From contig CM033105.1 of assembly GCA_019321725.1 (NCBI GenBank), forward strand, positions 16,027,861 to 16,091,860: a stretch of DNA of 64,000 bases, in the 5' to 3' direction. This document shows positions 37,204-49,300 of this stretch, piece after piece. Numbering within the stretch: the first letter of the stretch is position 1; each line of letters opens with the position of its first letter. This DNA is from Paulownia fortunei. Taxonomy: Eukaryota; Streptophyta; Magnoliopsida; Lamiales; Paulowniaceae. Below the pieces are notes generated by a model. The model was not told the origin of the DNA and did not search any database. It saw nothing but the letters and a program-made list of their open reading frames with translations. Both the position numbers and the translations under genes were made by a program.

Positions 37204-37306
37204 TTTCGAAGCATCGAGGAGCTTTCCTAAGAACAAAACAAGAGAAAGGAGATTTCGAAGCATCGAGGAGCTTTCCTAAGAACAAAACAAGAGAAAGGAG
37301 ATTATT
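37204..37306 (+). repeat. Exact 49-bp tandem duplication
   Basis: A 49-bp block beginning tttcgaagcatcgaggagct occurs twice back to back without visible mismatch, ending aagagaaaggagatt. The lack of divergence suggests a recent event or an assembly artefact. Confidence 0.95.
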
Positions 37307-39314
37307 GAGTGTTTGAAGAGAAGAATCATAAAATTAACCATTGTGCTAACAATAATATCAAAAGAGTGAAAAATTAAAAAGAAAATGATGCTTACTAGAA
37401 TTTTAGCACCACTAATCTTGAATTTAGACCAAGATATCATGCTGTGATGAATAACATAACTGCAGACAGGTTGGAGCGGGATTTTAATATAAGGGGAAGA
37501 TATTCGATTGTCAAATTATTATTTTTTTATATATAAATTATTTTTTATTAGAATTTTTTTCTTAACTAATTATTAGAAACTAAAATGTAAATATAAATAT
37601 AATATGTTATATTTATATATAAATATTTTATATCTGTTTTGCATAAGTATTTGAACAAAAATTAATTTCTAACGAAAATATTAATCAATTCTAATTTAAT
37701 CCAATATAAAATAAAAAATAATTTACAAGAATTTGAGCATTATTTTATAATCATAAACCAAATCAAATAATTTTTTATATCATGAAAAACTTACATTTAT
37801 AATTTTTTACGAAATAAAAATTAGTACAACCTCAAATAATAAGCAACAAAAGTGAAATCAAATAAGTTAAAAATTAAAAAATAAAATCAAAAAATCACAA
37901 TAAGGAGTATTTTTTGACTAAAATATTAATATTTTTAGAAACGAAATTATAATAAATCTTGAAGGTTAGTACAAATACCTTTTAAAATTTTATATTAATA
38001 ATAAATTTTATTACCTAATTTTTTTGAAAAAATAAAGTTTAAAATAAATTTAGAACATCTCTAAATTTATTAAATTTACATTTTCGAAATAGGACTATGA
38101 AATTTTGAGGGAGGCGGCTGGAATAATTTAATTATTCGAGAGGAGACAAATTTTTAAATTTACTAAAATTTATATATTAAAATTATAAATATAAAAAATT
38201 GAGGGTCGCCCCTCTGGCTCTGCCATTGACTGCAAAAAATGGGTTAGAGGTATTAGATTTTCCGATAAAGGTCCTCTAATGCTTAAATTAGTAAAGAGGT
38301 TTGAGAATTTGCTATTAAAAAGAAATATGGAGCCTTAAAGATAATGGCATATGTTAGGAATTAATTGTATAAATTTTCATAATGAGTTGGTTAAATTAGG
38401 TTAGATCCTTCAAAACTCCTGATCTTTTCTATTTTGTTAGGATTTAATATAAAGGCTATTCTTCAAAAAGAGTACATTAGTTTCTCAATACAAAACATAA
38501 ATGTATAAGGTGAACTGATGATGAGGGCATTGATGAAAGACCAAGATAGTAGAGTCCAAGAGTAGAGCAAATGACTTAGTTGGGCTAAGGTTTTCAGTGG
38601 AGTGAGGGTAGAAACAATTAGTGAGAAGTTGAAGTCACTAAGAGATTAGATCATTAGAAACGGTTACAAGCTAAATAGACAAGTGAGAAGATTCCAAGTA
38701 AATAGTGAAGTCCAAGATCAGAGTAATGGATTTAGCGGGACTAAAGTTTACAGTGAAATGAGAACTAGTGTGATCTACAAAGAGTTAACTCATAATTATC
38801 ACCTCATACTGATCAATTACTATAGTACAAAGTAATAGATAACTGTAGAAATGAGGCAATCAGTAGAAAAAAGATGCAGGACATCAAAAGACTGGAAATA
38901 CTGCACAATAGTGTGTGGCAAGACATTTGTACCAATAGGAAAGAAGGAAAGTAGGTACGACAGGAAAATCCTTGAAGGACTATAATAGGGGCTGAAATTA
39001 AAGAAAAAAGAAAAAAACACTTTTAAACTCTGAACACATGAAAGACACATAACACGTTGAAATCTCTGATATAAAAAACCTTCAAAGTCTTATAGTCCAA
39101 AAAGCTTTTCATTTAACTGTCAAAAGTATTTGAGCCAAACAGCGAGCAGAGATCAATCACTCTTTCAAATGAAGTGGTGTACTACATCTTTTGTGGATTA
39201 CTATTGAGTCAGAATTGTGTGGGAAGACTCAAACAGTAGTACCAACAAAGTCTTGTGTAGACAAGAGGCCAATAAGAAGATATAATTGGTTTGGGTAACA
39301 AGATTGTAAAGTAG
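37307..39314. other. Gene-free region with a weak duplicated motif
   Basis: AT-rich. Around 38549-38612 and 38705-38765 two related ~60-bp blocks (gtccaagaN.agagNaatg, ggNctaaNgttt.cagtg) occur about 157 bp apart. No coding content recognised. Confidence 0.5.
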
Positions 39315-39720
39315 AAGGTCAAGCTTGGCTAACTCAAATTATTGTAATCACAAGCTTCAATTTTTTCAAGCTTTATTTGTAACACATGAAGGTCGAACTT
39401 GGCCAACTCAATCTCTTGTAATCAACAAGCTTCGATTTTTCCTTGCTCAATTTTAATAAATCATAAGAAGGTTGAGCTCGACTAATTCTAATACTTGCAA
39501 GCAACAAACTTCAATTTTTCTCGAGTTCGATTCCATAAATTACAGGAAGGTTGAGCTTAACTAACTTAAACACTTACAATAAATAAGCTTTAATTTTTCT
39601 CGAGTTCGATTCCGTAAATCACAGAAAGATTGAGTTCGACTAACTTAAACGCTTGTAAACAACAAGCTTTAATTTTCCTAAGCTTAATTTCATGAATCAC
39701 AAAGTTGAGCTCGGTCAACC
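39315..39720 (+). repeat. ~77-bp minisatellite, five copies
   Basis: Units start near 39315, 39389, 39467, 39547, 39625 and 39701 (last partial), each opening aaggttgagctNgactaa-like and containing aacaagctttaatttt and ctcgagttcgattcc. Unit length is 74-80 bp. Later units resemble each other most, so the array probably grew at its right end. Confidence 0.85.
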
Positions 39721-40059
39721 CATTTGGCGTCAAAGAAAAATGAGATATTTCATTTGTAAGTCAGCAATGTTAGGCCTAGGGAAAAGACTTGGCATATTAT
39801 AAAAAAAACATCAATCTTCGTATTGTCTAGGAATTCATAATCATAAATCAACCTGCAGAAATATGAATGCCTAGGTCTTCCTGCTATCCAGGAATCCATG
39901 AAATCAATAAAAACCAATAAAAAATCATTCAAACCTCATTTCTACAATATCTACCCTCCTAATTTGATGGGTTTTCTCTAAATTCACATGTTTTTCTGCT
40001 TAAACTAGCAAATCATCAAAATGCTTACCCGGTTTCTTAACTAAGGAGTGAAAGAAATG
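39721..40059. other. Short stretch before a gypsy gag relic
   Basis: Contains a 60-codon - strand frame with no recognisable domain. It could be decayed internal sequence of the gypsy element next to it. Confidence 0.3.
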
Positions 40060-40640
40060 TCTAGATCATGTCAAAAGGTATTGGCCAACACATTTTGCAA
40101 AGCTAAGGTTACCTCCAAGCTGTTGTGGTGAACCTTTGAATATAGCTTCGCAAGGGTTCATCTTTCTTATTAGGCAGGTTGAAGATAGTATTGCAATATG
40201 ATGTAGGTTGAAGAGGGTCAATGCTATTTTCTGATATATTTGGCTATTGGCAAACTGGTGAAAGAATGTTAAGCTAAACTCTTCAAATGAATGGATTAAA
40301 TTAGACAGCAAATTGGTTGAACCATTGTTGTGCGGCTTTAGCTAGTGTGGTTAGAGAAATCGTGCACTTCACTCTATCTGAACACCTACGAAGTATTGTT
40401 GAATTTTTAAATAGACATAGATGCTCCCAAGGGCCGTTGAGCATCCTAAAGTCCGTACACAACTCATTTGCCATGATTCCTTCTCCAAATAAGATTCATT
40501 TCTTTGATTGACAACTTTCCCTGTTATGTGCCTCCTCCTCATCTCTTTCAACTCCTGATAGAGGTCTTCAATCTTCTCAGTTAGGTGCGGTTGTGACCTC
40601 ACCATGGCTCCATGTTCATGCTGCACCAAAGTATAGATCT
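40060..40640 (-). pseudogene. Ty3/gypsy gag relic
   Basis: On the - strand, pieces in order resemble plant gypsy Gag (retrotrans_gag): an N-terminal region (40629-40369), VKCTISLTTLAKAAQQWFNQ near 40340, and SFEEFSLTFFHQFANSQIYQK with IALTLFNLHHI near 40210-40290. Stops and frameshifts separate the pieces. No zinc knuckle, polymerase, LTR or primer site was identified nearby, so only a gag fragment can be supported. Confidence 0.6.
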
Positions 40641-42515
40641 CCTCTTCATCTTGTGCTTTGTCTTGGGGAATTAGTCTTTTCTCACTCCTATATTGGCATT
40701 CATGTTACTTTAACTCTTTCCCCTTGAGGCAATGGGGGGAGGTGGATAGGTTGAGTTGTTCTCTCCTCTATAGCGTACCTTATACTATTGCCATAATTAA
40801 GCCTAACTACTGCTCCATTGTTAGTTGTCCTATCCATCCTTATAGGACCTCTCGAAGAGCATCTATTGGTGGCACATTCATAACCCTACGATGAGGATTG
40901 ACTAATGTGATCTGGGTTGATTCCTCCCTTTCTAGATTTTGACATTAGTGTTTCTTTCTACCATATCCTCACGTCCTTAATTGAATATTATTTCCCACAT
41001 ACAACGTCATTTGATGCGTACCAAATTTCAATATCAAATCACTAAACTTTCTTGTTGAGTATCCTATAAATATCTTGAAAATTCCTGTAAAATCAACATT
41101 AGGAATCTGGGTTTTGGCTTAGGAAAAATAAAAAAAATTCTCGAATACTTAAGTTAAAATCAATTTAAGGTAGGAATTTTCTAAAAGAAAATATTGCTTA
41201 TACCTTGTTTGAAGGCCTACATATAGGAGAAAAGTAACCTTCTCCAAATAGGGCTCAACATCATATTAGACCGAATTCATTTTTATTACAAATATGATTC
41301 AAGATTTCATTCTTATTAGGACTCAACTGTCTAAAAAATTAGGCTTCCTAAAGATAGCTAACTGAGTCTTTTCATGGATTAGAATGATCTAATAAAAGCG
41401 GCCCATCCTAACTCTAGTTGCAGTTATGGGCTTCATGTCATCCTAACCCTAGTTACAGTTATGGCCTTAAGCCTATTCATATCTATCGTGTTTGATTTGC
41501 CCTACAATCTCGACTTCTCGACCCAACAACTCATGATCAATATCTTATGACTAATCCCCAAGGTATCAACCCCTACTATGCATTTTATGCACATCAAATG
41601 GGATCATGAATATGCTCAAATTATCAATTATGATCATGCGGAAGTTATTTTTGTCCAATTGATCCTTTTCTAGTGGTTTGGAGCTAAATTATATGTAACT
41701 TTATATATTTCCAATATAAACGGCATAAAACAAGAATATAGATTAAACTAATCTGTTGAGAAAAAAGTACAGAGTAAATTGAGTGTCCCATGCATGTTGG
41801 ATGGCACCATGCCAAAATCAGTGTTGAAGATGTGGAGCGTCTCTACATTTTTCTATGTAAGCATGAAAACAAATCACAAATTAAAAGTAATTGCTTATTC
41901 ATGTATTGTGATATGGTTTTATCATTAGCAAATCCAAATTTGTTGATTTTTACTACAACAAATGTTTTTACTGCTTGGAAAATTTAAATAATATTTGCAT
42001 TCCAATATCTTTAAATAGAATTCAATTTATCTAAACATATCAGGAGTCGTGGAAATCATAGTAGGTAAATATTCCCCAATTTGTTCCAAATTTATTGTTC
42101 TCGTTATTTTTTTAGACATTATAAAATAAAATGTTATTTTCTAAAATGAAAAATTATTTTATAAATTTTAGAATAATGATACTATATCACTAACCCTCAA
42201 TAGCTATATTTGAGAATAATAATTTGAAAATATATAAGTCTTTTGATTTTAAGTTATGATAAATTAAAAATTCGTATAACACTTTTTTAACACGGACGAA
42301 CTACCATTAGATATAATAAATGTGTGTGGCCTTTGGGGCATACCTCAATTGGTGGATCAATCAATATGATACTTGCCCTGCAGTCAGAGTTTAGTATGAA
42401 ACAATCATTTTGAAAGTGACTTCTTATGCGTAAAAGTGTACAATTTATGGGGAATCTGTAATCCAGTTGAAACATAATTTGCGATTTACATCTTTCAAAA
42501 TTTTAGAGATAAGGG
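40641..42515. other. Possible gypsy leader, otherwise nothing recognised
   Basis: 40660-41050 would be upstream of gag on the - strand and may be its leader, but no TGG-type primer site was seen. 41100-42500 is AT-rich. A tRNA-head-like string (acctcaattggtgg, 42342-42355) lacks a B-box and was not called. Confidence 0.35.
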
Positions 42516-42868
42516 TATTGGAGGTTTAAAATTTAACCTAATATAATATGAGATATCTAGGTATAAAAAATAAATAAATAAATAAATGTGTATGCAGTAA
42601 GTAATCTTATCTCCCGACAGTGGGACTTGAAGTATTTCGATCCATCAATAACATTCAGGGTAAAAGTATTGGAGATTAAAAATTTAATTTAATATAAATT
42701 GGAATATTTAAGTATAAAAAATAAATAAATAAATAAATGTGTGTGCGGTAAATAATCTTATCTCTCAAGACTTGAAGTATTTCGGTCCACTAATAAATAA
42801 ATAAATAAATAAATGTGTGTTTGCAGTAAGTAATCTTATCTCCCAGTGGGGCTTATTTCGGTCCACCA
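42516..42868 (+). repeat. ~150-bp tandem repeat containing (TAAA)n
   Basis: Units starting tattggag at 42516 and 42667 and a shortened third from about 42793. Each contains a taaataaataaa run, gtgtNtgcagtaagtaatc, ttatctc, and cttgaagtatttcgNtcca. Unit 3 lacks the first half. Non-coding. Confidence 0.85.
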
Positions 42869-44940
42869 ACACAACCTGACACGGCTTTTTTAGCCAATCG
42901 CAAAGGAAGAGTTTCAAAGCAGCCATAATTGCTTTTCCGCAGGAAAAGAGAAGAATTTTTGTCAATGACATATATTAAACTAGGACAAAAAATGGTAGTG
43001 ATTATGGTGATATCCGTTCAAACTGGGACAAAAAGGTGGTGATTATGACGAGAAAACCTGGTCCATCAAACTGGTAAGACCTTTCATTTTTATTTAATTT
43101 GTTTTATTTTTAATTTTTGGGTGATGAAAAGGCCTTTCATTTTCGTCTTGGAATGCTTGTATGTTGGTTTCCAAAGACTTTTTTTTTGGGTAATTTTAAA
43201 TGGCTCCCAATTATTATTAAATATTGGATAATAAAGATATTTTTTACACCCTTTCTTAATTTAACAGTATTAGATGGATTAAGATTAAAATGTTTAATAC
43301 ATAAAAAAAACCTCACCACTTTGATCTTGCAATCATTACACTATATAAATAAATTTTGGTACTAACAATTAAATTTCATTGTGTGCGTGAAAAACTTATT
43401 ATTTATATTGTTATAAAATTTTGTTATTCAACTCTTTATAATTTAATGATCAATAACAAATATATTGCATTCGATCCATTCTAGACTAATTCATTATTGT
43501 TCTTAATATAATCTTAGGTTTACTTTGAGCCGAATTAGTGTAGTTGTTGATTTCACGTTGATCGACTATTTTTCTTAAACCAAAACACTTCTATTCACTT
43601 GAGAGTTTCTATGATATTTATTAACAAGAATTATCGTGTTGATGCTCAATTAACTTAAGTATTAGTTTGGTATAAATTACAAAATTCAATCAAATATTTG
43701 GTAACTAGGATACATTATATTCAAACCCCTTCTAAATTATATAACTAATGGACAGACAAAAAGGAGATGAAGAAGTTATGGCTGGAATATCAACAGGGGA
43801 ATCGGGTCATTGTACTTCGGATTCGATTTATTATACTTAATTTGTTATTAATTATTGAAGTGAGTATTTTTCATCATTTATTTTCATAATTCGACGATCT
43901 TGAAGAAATAAAAAATGCTGCGCTCAATCCAATAATTTTTTTTACCTAAATCAACGAATGGACTTCACGAAACAATAACAAGATTAATATCGCCATTTTG
44001 TTCCACAAATAAATCATTATAGCATAACTGGAAAAAACTTTAAGTTGGAAACCCAGCAAATTCTTAAGTAAAAATTAAGAAACATAATAGTTGCATTCTC
44101 AGTTGTATGGTATAAGTCACAAAATGACTTAAGTTTGCACTTAGGTAATGTTGGTTGAGATTTGATAATTAAGAAACGATTAATATAAGTAGCTTCAAGG
44201 ATCATAGTTATTTGTCAAAAAATGCTTCATGATACATACATATATCTATTCTTAATTTTTTTTTCATCTCATGCTAAGTATCTGGAGATGGATTCACATT
44301 TTTTTTAATTGAATGGGTTTCAAACACCATATTTGTTTTTTTCTTTTTCTTTTTTCCCTTTTTGTTAAAATTAATTAAATAAAAAATCTGAAATTAAATC
44401 CGTCATGTAACTGCTCATCTTGCAAATGAATAAGAAACATTCAAATCAACTCAAATAGAAGAAGAAACCAAAGGATATGAGAGAGTTAAATGATTTTGGG
44501 CTAGACCCAAAAATAATTCTGACGGGGCCCAAAAATCTCTTAAGTGTGCATGTCATCGAATAAAAAAATGAATATCATTAGCAATAGTTAGGGGAAAAAA
44601 AACAATTAAGTGATTTTAACCATAATAAGGGGTTAGCCTTTATCAAAGGTGACTTATATTCTTCGCGAGACTGAAATTATTATCATTGGAAAAGGGTGAC
44701 TGAAATAATTATCCCATTGAGATTGTGATAATTGTTGGTTACTGAAGAAAACACTCCAAGGTTAGAAGAAATAAAGATTTGATTCTGAATAATTGTTAAA
44801 TATTATTTTTTCTCTCAACACCAAGGAAAACCCTAAACTCTAAACTCAAGAAAATTCAAGAAATATTTATAAGATCATAATCATTCTCAATAAACAAGAA
44901 ATACTATTCCCTTACATGTTTAATTCTAAATGATGCTAAT
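42869..44940. other. Gene-free AT-rich region
   Basis: No recognised gene or element. The frame at 43117-43365 is low complexity and the - strand frame at 42765-42971 overlaps the tandem repeat; both are rejected. Confidence 0.5.
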
Positions 44941-44944
44941 TCTA

Positions 44945-46540
44945 ACTTATCAATATGAACAAATCCTTCAACAACTTTGGAAAATCAATCGGCTGTAAAA
45001 TTTGTGAATCCTGATTGCTGCAAGCCAAATTTGAAAGACAGTCTGCTACAGTGTTACCCTCCCTAAAAATATAAGAAATCTTATAATCAAGTTTATGAAG
45101 AAGAATTTGAGCTATGGTGAGAAGGCCTTGAAGCTTCCAATGTGCAATCTGAGTGACGGCCTTTGATCAACTGGATAATAATAGTCATTGAACTGACTTC
45201 AATCCATAATTTGTCAGCACCTATGAAACTACTTGCAGTCCACGAACAAAGTTTCTCATAGTTCTGCCGCAGTGTTTGAATGCTCACCAAGAAACTGATA
45301 AAAGGCCAGAATGATCTCTCTGCCTTCCAGTCCCGCATGATACCACCAATTCCTGCAAGCCTCAGGTTCCCTTTACTGGCACCATCTACATTCAGTTTAA
45401 TCCATCCTCTGGTTTCTTCCAAGTAACCCGTGTGATATGACAAAAAGTTGAGGAAGGCCGAGTATGGATTCCACATATCCATCACCTCTCCAATCTATAT
45501 GTTTAGCACATGATATGTGGGCATGAATTATTATTTCATAATTGAACTTCACTCCTCTGTATTTGGAATCGTTACGTTCCCTCCAGATGAACCAAAGGAT
45601 GAGCAATGGGAGAGTATTACGGATATGATTTTGGTTGCTCTGTCCAGTTGATTGGACTTCGCTGGTTTCTGGCACACCTATTCGAAAAATCGTGCCAAAG
45701 ATGTCCCATATTGCCTTCGCCATGTTGCTTTGTAGAAAAAGATGCTCCACCGATTCAATGAGAAGGTAATGAGAAGGTAGAAAAAGATGCTCCACCTTTC
45801 GTTACATTCTTAAATCCACGGGGATCTAGTTTTTGAGAAGCAGCCAAATAAAAACCGACATGGTGGTGTTAATGTGTGTCTCTAAATATCATGAAGCAGC
45901 TGCTGCATTGTCCTCCCTTCCTCAAGTTCTCTCATGTAGATTTGATGGTGAATTTTCCATTTGAAGATAGCTTCCAATGAGCACAGTCTGTCGTCAAATG
46001 GATTAGAAGGTACATAACAAATGCTATCAACAATATCTAGAGGCAAACGTTCCATTAGCAACTCCCTATCCCATTGCTTATCTTTCCAATATACACTGTT
46101 TGGCTCCATATTCAACAATTGAGGCTCACATTTGTCACATAAAGGACCATCTCCCAACCAATCATCATACCAAAACAAAATCATTCCTCCACCAATGCTC
46201 CAGAAAATTTCTTTTTCTGCTGCTTCACGTATCTTACAAATTCTCTTCCAGTGATTTATAGATGCTTGTGCTTTAACAATAGATAAATCAGGAGAGTACG
46301 TACTAACCATGAAGGATTTCCAAGTCTTCGGTCCTAAGCTTCCACCACAGCTTATTAGCAAACGTTGTGGCAGTCATAATTGATTGAATTCCCAAACCCC
46401 CTTCTGCATATGGACGACAAATGGAGTTCCAGGAACACCAATGTACTCTCTGCTGGCCCTTGTTAGACCCCCAAGAAAATTTAGCAAACAATCGATCTAA
46501 TTATTGTTGGACTGCATTTGGTGGCTGGATAACCTGCAAG
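44945..46540 (-). mobile_element. 5'-truncated LINE (non-LTR retrotransposon) with RNase H
   Basis: On the - strand from 46540 downward: the C-terminal end of the reverse transcriptase region (CRPYAEGGLGIQ, then NKLWW), a connecting stretch (WSIGGGMILFWYDDWLGDGP; FKWKIHHQIYM), an RT-associated zinc-binding-like region (SVEHLFLQSNMAKAIWDIFG; LILWFIWRERNDSKYRG) and an RNase H domain (WIKLNVDGASKGNLRLAGIG; YIFREGNTVADCLSNLA near 45060). Frames at 46491-46303, 46361-45882, 45795-45397 and 45485-45093 are consecutive pieces separated by shifts. The polymerase core and ORF1 are missing, as expected of 5'-truncated LINEs. No poly(A) tail was seen at the 3' end. It lies at the left edge of the synaptotagmin pseudogene intron copy. 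Confidence 0.82.
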
Positions 46541-46566
46541 AGATACATAGGAACAGAAGATAACAC

Positions 46567-48127
46567 TCTTATTCTGCTACATGTGTAAGCATCTTCGACA
46601 CAATGAGGTTCACAGAAAATATACAGCTTGAGATTTTGAAAGTTTCCTCGTTTATATGGTTTAAAGGAATCCTAAAGTCGTCATCTGAGAATGGCTGATA
46701 ATGCTATAACTTGCTGCATTCTGGGTTGATTTTGTCAATAAGGTTAGTATAACCATAGCGAAACCTACACCTAATGTATGAGTGGTTAGTTGGATCTGTT
46801 AGATAGCCTTAAGAAGATCATCTTGCTGAAGATGCATAAGAGGGGAATTGAATGAAGGGACTTGGAAACAGACTTGATATGGCACTCGACCTGACTGGAG
46901 TAGTAGTAGTCTTGTTCCCCTGCATATTCTGATTATATTTTCTTATGACAGGCTCTATAGCTTGAGGGACTGCAAATAGTTTGTGCTTTGATGTATCTTT
47001 TTCTTGATTTGGTTTGCCCACATACTTGAATCTATTGAATGAAAGATAACTGAAGTCGCAGAACTACAATTCAATTTTATCATTGGGGATCAATTGACTA
47101 CCAAATCTTCTATAAACTGTTATAAGGAACTTCTATCAGAAAGTTTTGCCACGAAGGCCAAAGAATTACACTAAAATCATTATTGTACCAAAAACAAATT
47201 ACTTGATGCAAATTGATGCAATTAAATTCTTAACATGTTAGAACACTTGCATTGCAATGTTGAAAGATTATTTTTGTAAAAAAATATATTGGTTACTTTT
47301 CGAGAATAAGAAGAAATTCCATGCATAACTTTCTATTTTCATCAATTTTTTAAGTGTAATTTATATCGAGATCCACTGATGTTAGATCTAATTAGAGAAA
47401 CACTCTCTCCTGTTTGCAAAATTATACATACACCTCTTGAGATTAGAGACGTATTACAGGTACCCGCTAACGCCTTTTTAGCTGTTAACGGCTTTTCATG
47501 ATGTCATCAGAAAATGTTGCTGGATACCTTAAAGTTAACAGCATGGGGTTCATAAAGTGGTGTTTTAGTAATTAATCCTAAGCTCTGGGGTTTGTCGATA
47601 TACTTTATTGTATAGTAGGTGTTCTAAGCTGATTTTTTTTTATATTTTTAATTGAACTTTTCATTATTCAACCAACTTTTATTTATAATTAATTTATAAT
47701 CGTGATTAGCATTGGCCTTGTTGCAATTTAATTAATGTAAAATGTAAAATACTTCAAGACGAAATTCAAATTTAACTTTATAAAACATGATTTTTTTAAA
47801 TCCAAATAAATTTCTCAATTTTAAATACATGTATTGTCTTTCGCCACTCTCCCCTTACCTGGCCCAGGCCCCTCAATGGATCCTAATTTGGTTAAGGGGT
47901 GACTAATTTTAATTTTTTCTCTTCAAAAATTTTCTTTTTTCCAAAATAATTATTTTTTTCATTTGTTACTCTTCCATTCCCCTCGTTTTTTATGGAATCA
48001 AACAATGTTTAAGAGGTTCAGTTGTAACCTGAATATTTATTTAGATAAATAGGTTTATGTATGTGTCTGTAAATAATGTCTATTCTTTCAAGGAGTTTTC
48101 ACATACAAGGACTAATAAATAATTTAT
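46567..48127 (+). repeat. Intron-like duplicated segment, left copy
   Basis: This matches 52390-54137 in the same orientation along its length: atcttcgacacRatgaggtt, gtttcctcgNttatatggt, gactgcaaatagtttgtgc, ttagctgttaacggctttt, ctNtccttacctggNc. The frames inside it (for example 46818-47021 on -) are not conserved in the other copy, so it is non-coding. It is followed by a synaptotagmin linker exon and is read here as the intron preceding it. Confidence 0.85.
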
Positions 48128-48973
48128 TGAAGTTTTTCCTTAATGGTCATTACCGTCAACATTATCTCTGAGTTTGATGGATTCCATATTATATGATAAA
48201 GAATATTTAATGGTTTTATAAATAATATCCAAGGAAAAGTGATAACTTAAGCATAGGGGATTAAATCACTTATTGATTATGATTATCTTTGTATTTGACA
48301 TAGTAAGACATATTAAGTACTTGAACTGATAATGTTGTACATATACCCCTTCTATTATCCACAACTAACAACAACATCCCTTCTATTATACATATATTAC
48401 AAAATAAAAATGAGGGCAAAAATATAATTTCAACAATTTTGTTAACTTTAACTAACTTTTGTTGCTGATAGGTGTATGCGTAATTTTGCAAATAGTGGGG
48501 CATTGCTGTAATTAGACCTAATTTTAGGGGGTGTCCATGTAATTAACGCTTTTTTAAAGTTCGGGAAAGGAGTACGTGTCCGGAGACCTCAGTTCAATGA
48601 TAAGTTTTCATTTTTTGAGTTTGTTGAATGATGCAGATTTCTCATTCTACTAAAGAACTTCAGGCCTGTTGTTATCACATAGATTAATTCCATAAATGCT
48701 AAGGCATGGTGACCTGCATTTTTGTGCTAAAGGTGGAACCTACAGGGTTGAAACACAATGTTCTTTAATATGTCGAACATCCTTTTTTGTGGAATCTTTT
48801 GGCTTGTCTTCATTCGTCACCCTTAACTATTGATGCTTTACAATGAAATTTGAACTTAAATACTACTTTATGAGCAAAATTCAGTGAAATATAGATGTGC
48901 CCCTAGAGCTCAATTATGTCAAACGGAAAGATACTTATCTGTCTTTCTCTATTTTCATGTCTTTACATTTTAG
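48128..48973 (+). other. Remaining intron sequence before the synaptotagmin exon
   Basis: AT-rich, ends in a polypyrimidine tract and the acceptor ttttag before the exon at 48974. No counterpart of this part lies within the window on the right, because a copia element interrupts the other copy. Confidence 0.5.
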
Positions 48974-49267
48974 GTGCACCCGGAACTCATTTATTGCCCT
49001 AATGGCATTCAAAATGGATTTACCAATCCCTTTGCCCCAAAGTTGTCAATGACTTTAAAGGAGAAGGTCTTTAAAAGTGAAGCCGAAGATAAAGAGGGAA
49101 TTGCAAATGGTGGTGAAATCAACAAAATGAGGGAGGTTATTGTAAGGGTGTACTTTATGTTACTCTTGACATCTGCCGAAGACTTGGCACCAGTAGACCT
49201 AATGGGGAAGGCTGACCCTTTTGTGGTGCTCACTATGAAGAAAACTAAATCGAAAATCAAAATTAGG
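48974..49267 (+). pseudogene. Synaptotagmin-5-like exon: C2A-C2B linker and start of C2B
   Basis: After acceptor ttttag, 98 codons read VHPELIYCPN, GFTNPFAPKLSMTLKEKV, an acidic linker, then the first half of a C2 domain (SAEDLAPVDLMGKADPFVV, LTMKKTKSK), ending at donor AGG|gtacg. Plant synaptotagmin 5-type proteins (ER-plasma membrane contact-site, lipid-binding) have this linker after C2A and before C2B. The C2 core GVLSVTVI-like strand is degraded. The rest of C2B is absent: a gypsy LTR starts at 49301. The exon lies before, not after, the C2A exons at 50744-52306, so the gene is permuted and cannot make a normal protein. Confidence 0.85.
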
Positions 49268-49300
49268 GTACGTTTCTCTTTGGTTTAATGTTCGGAGTGA

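Noticed and set aside
39315..39720. Regular repeat considered as CRISPR array
   Set aside because: Units are adjacent and diverged without unique spacers, in a plant nuclear context. It is a minisatellite.
42342..42400. tRNA-gene-like string (acctcaattggtgg)
   Set aside because: No B-box at the right distance and no cloverleaf; possibly a SINE relic, too weak to call.
45093..45485. RNase H-like frame considered as a host RNase H gene
   Set aside because: It continues from LINE reverse transcriptase pieces in order on the same strand, so it is the element's C-terminal domain.
46818..47021. 67-codon - strand frame in the left intron copy
   Set aside because: The matching part of the right copy (around 52640-52850) does not keep the frame, so it is not under coding selection.
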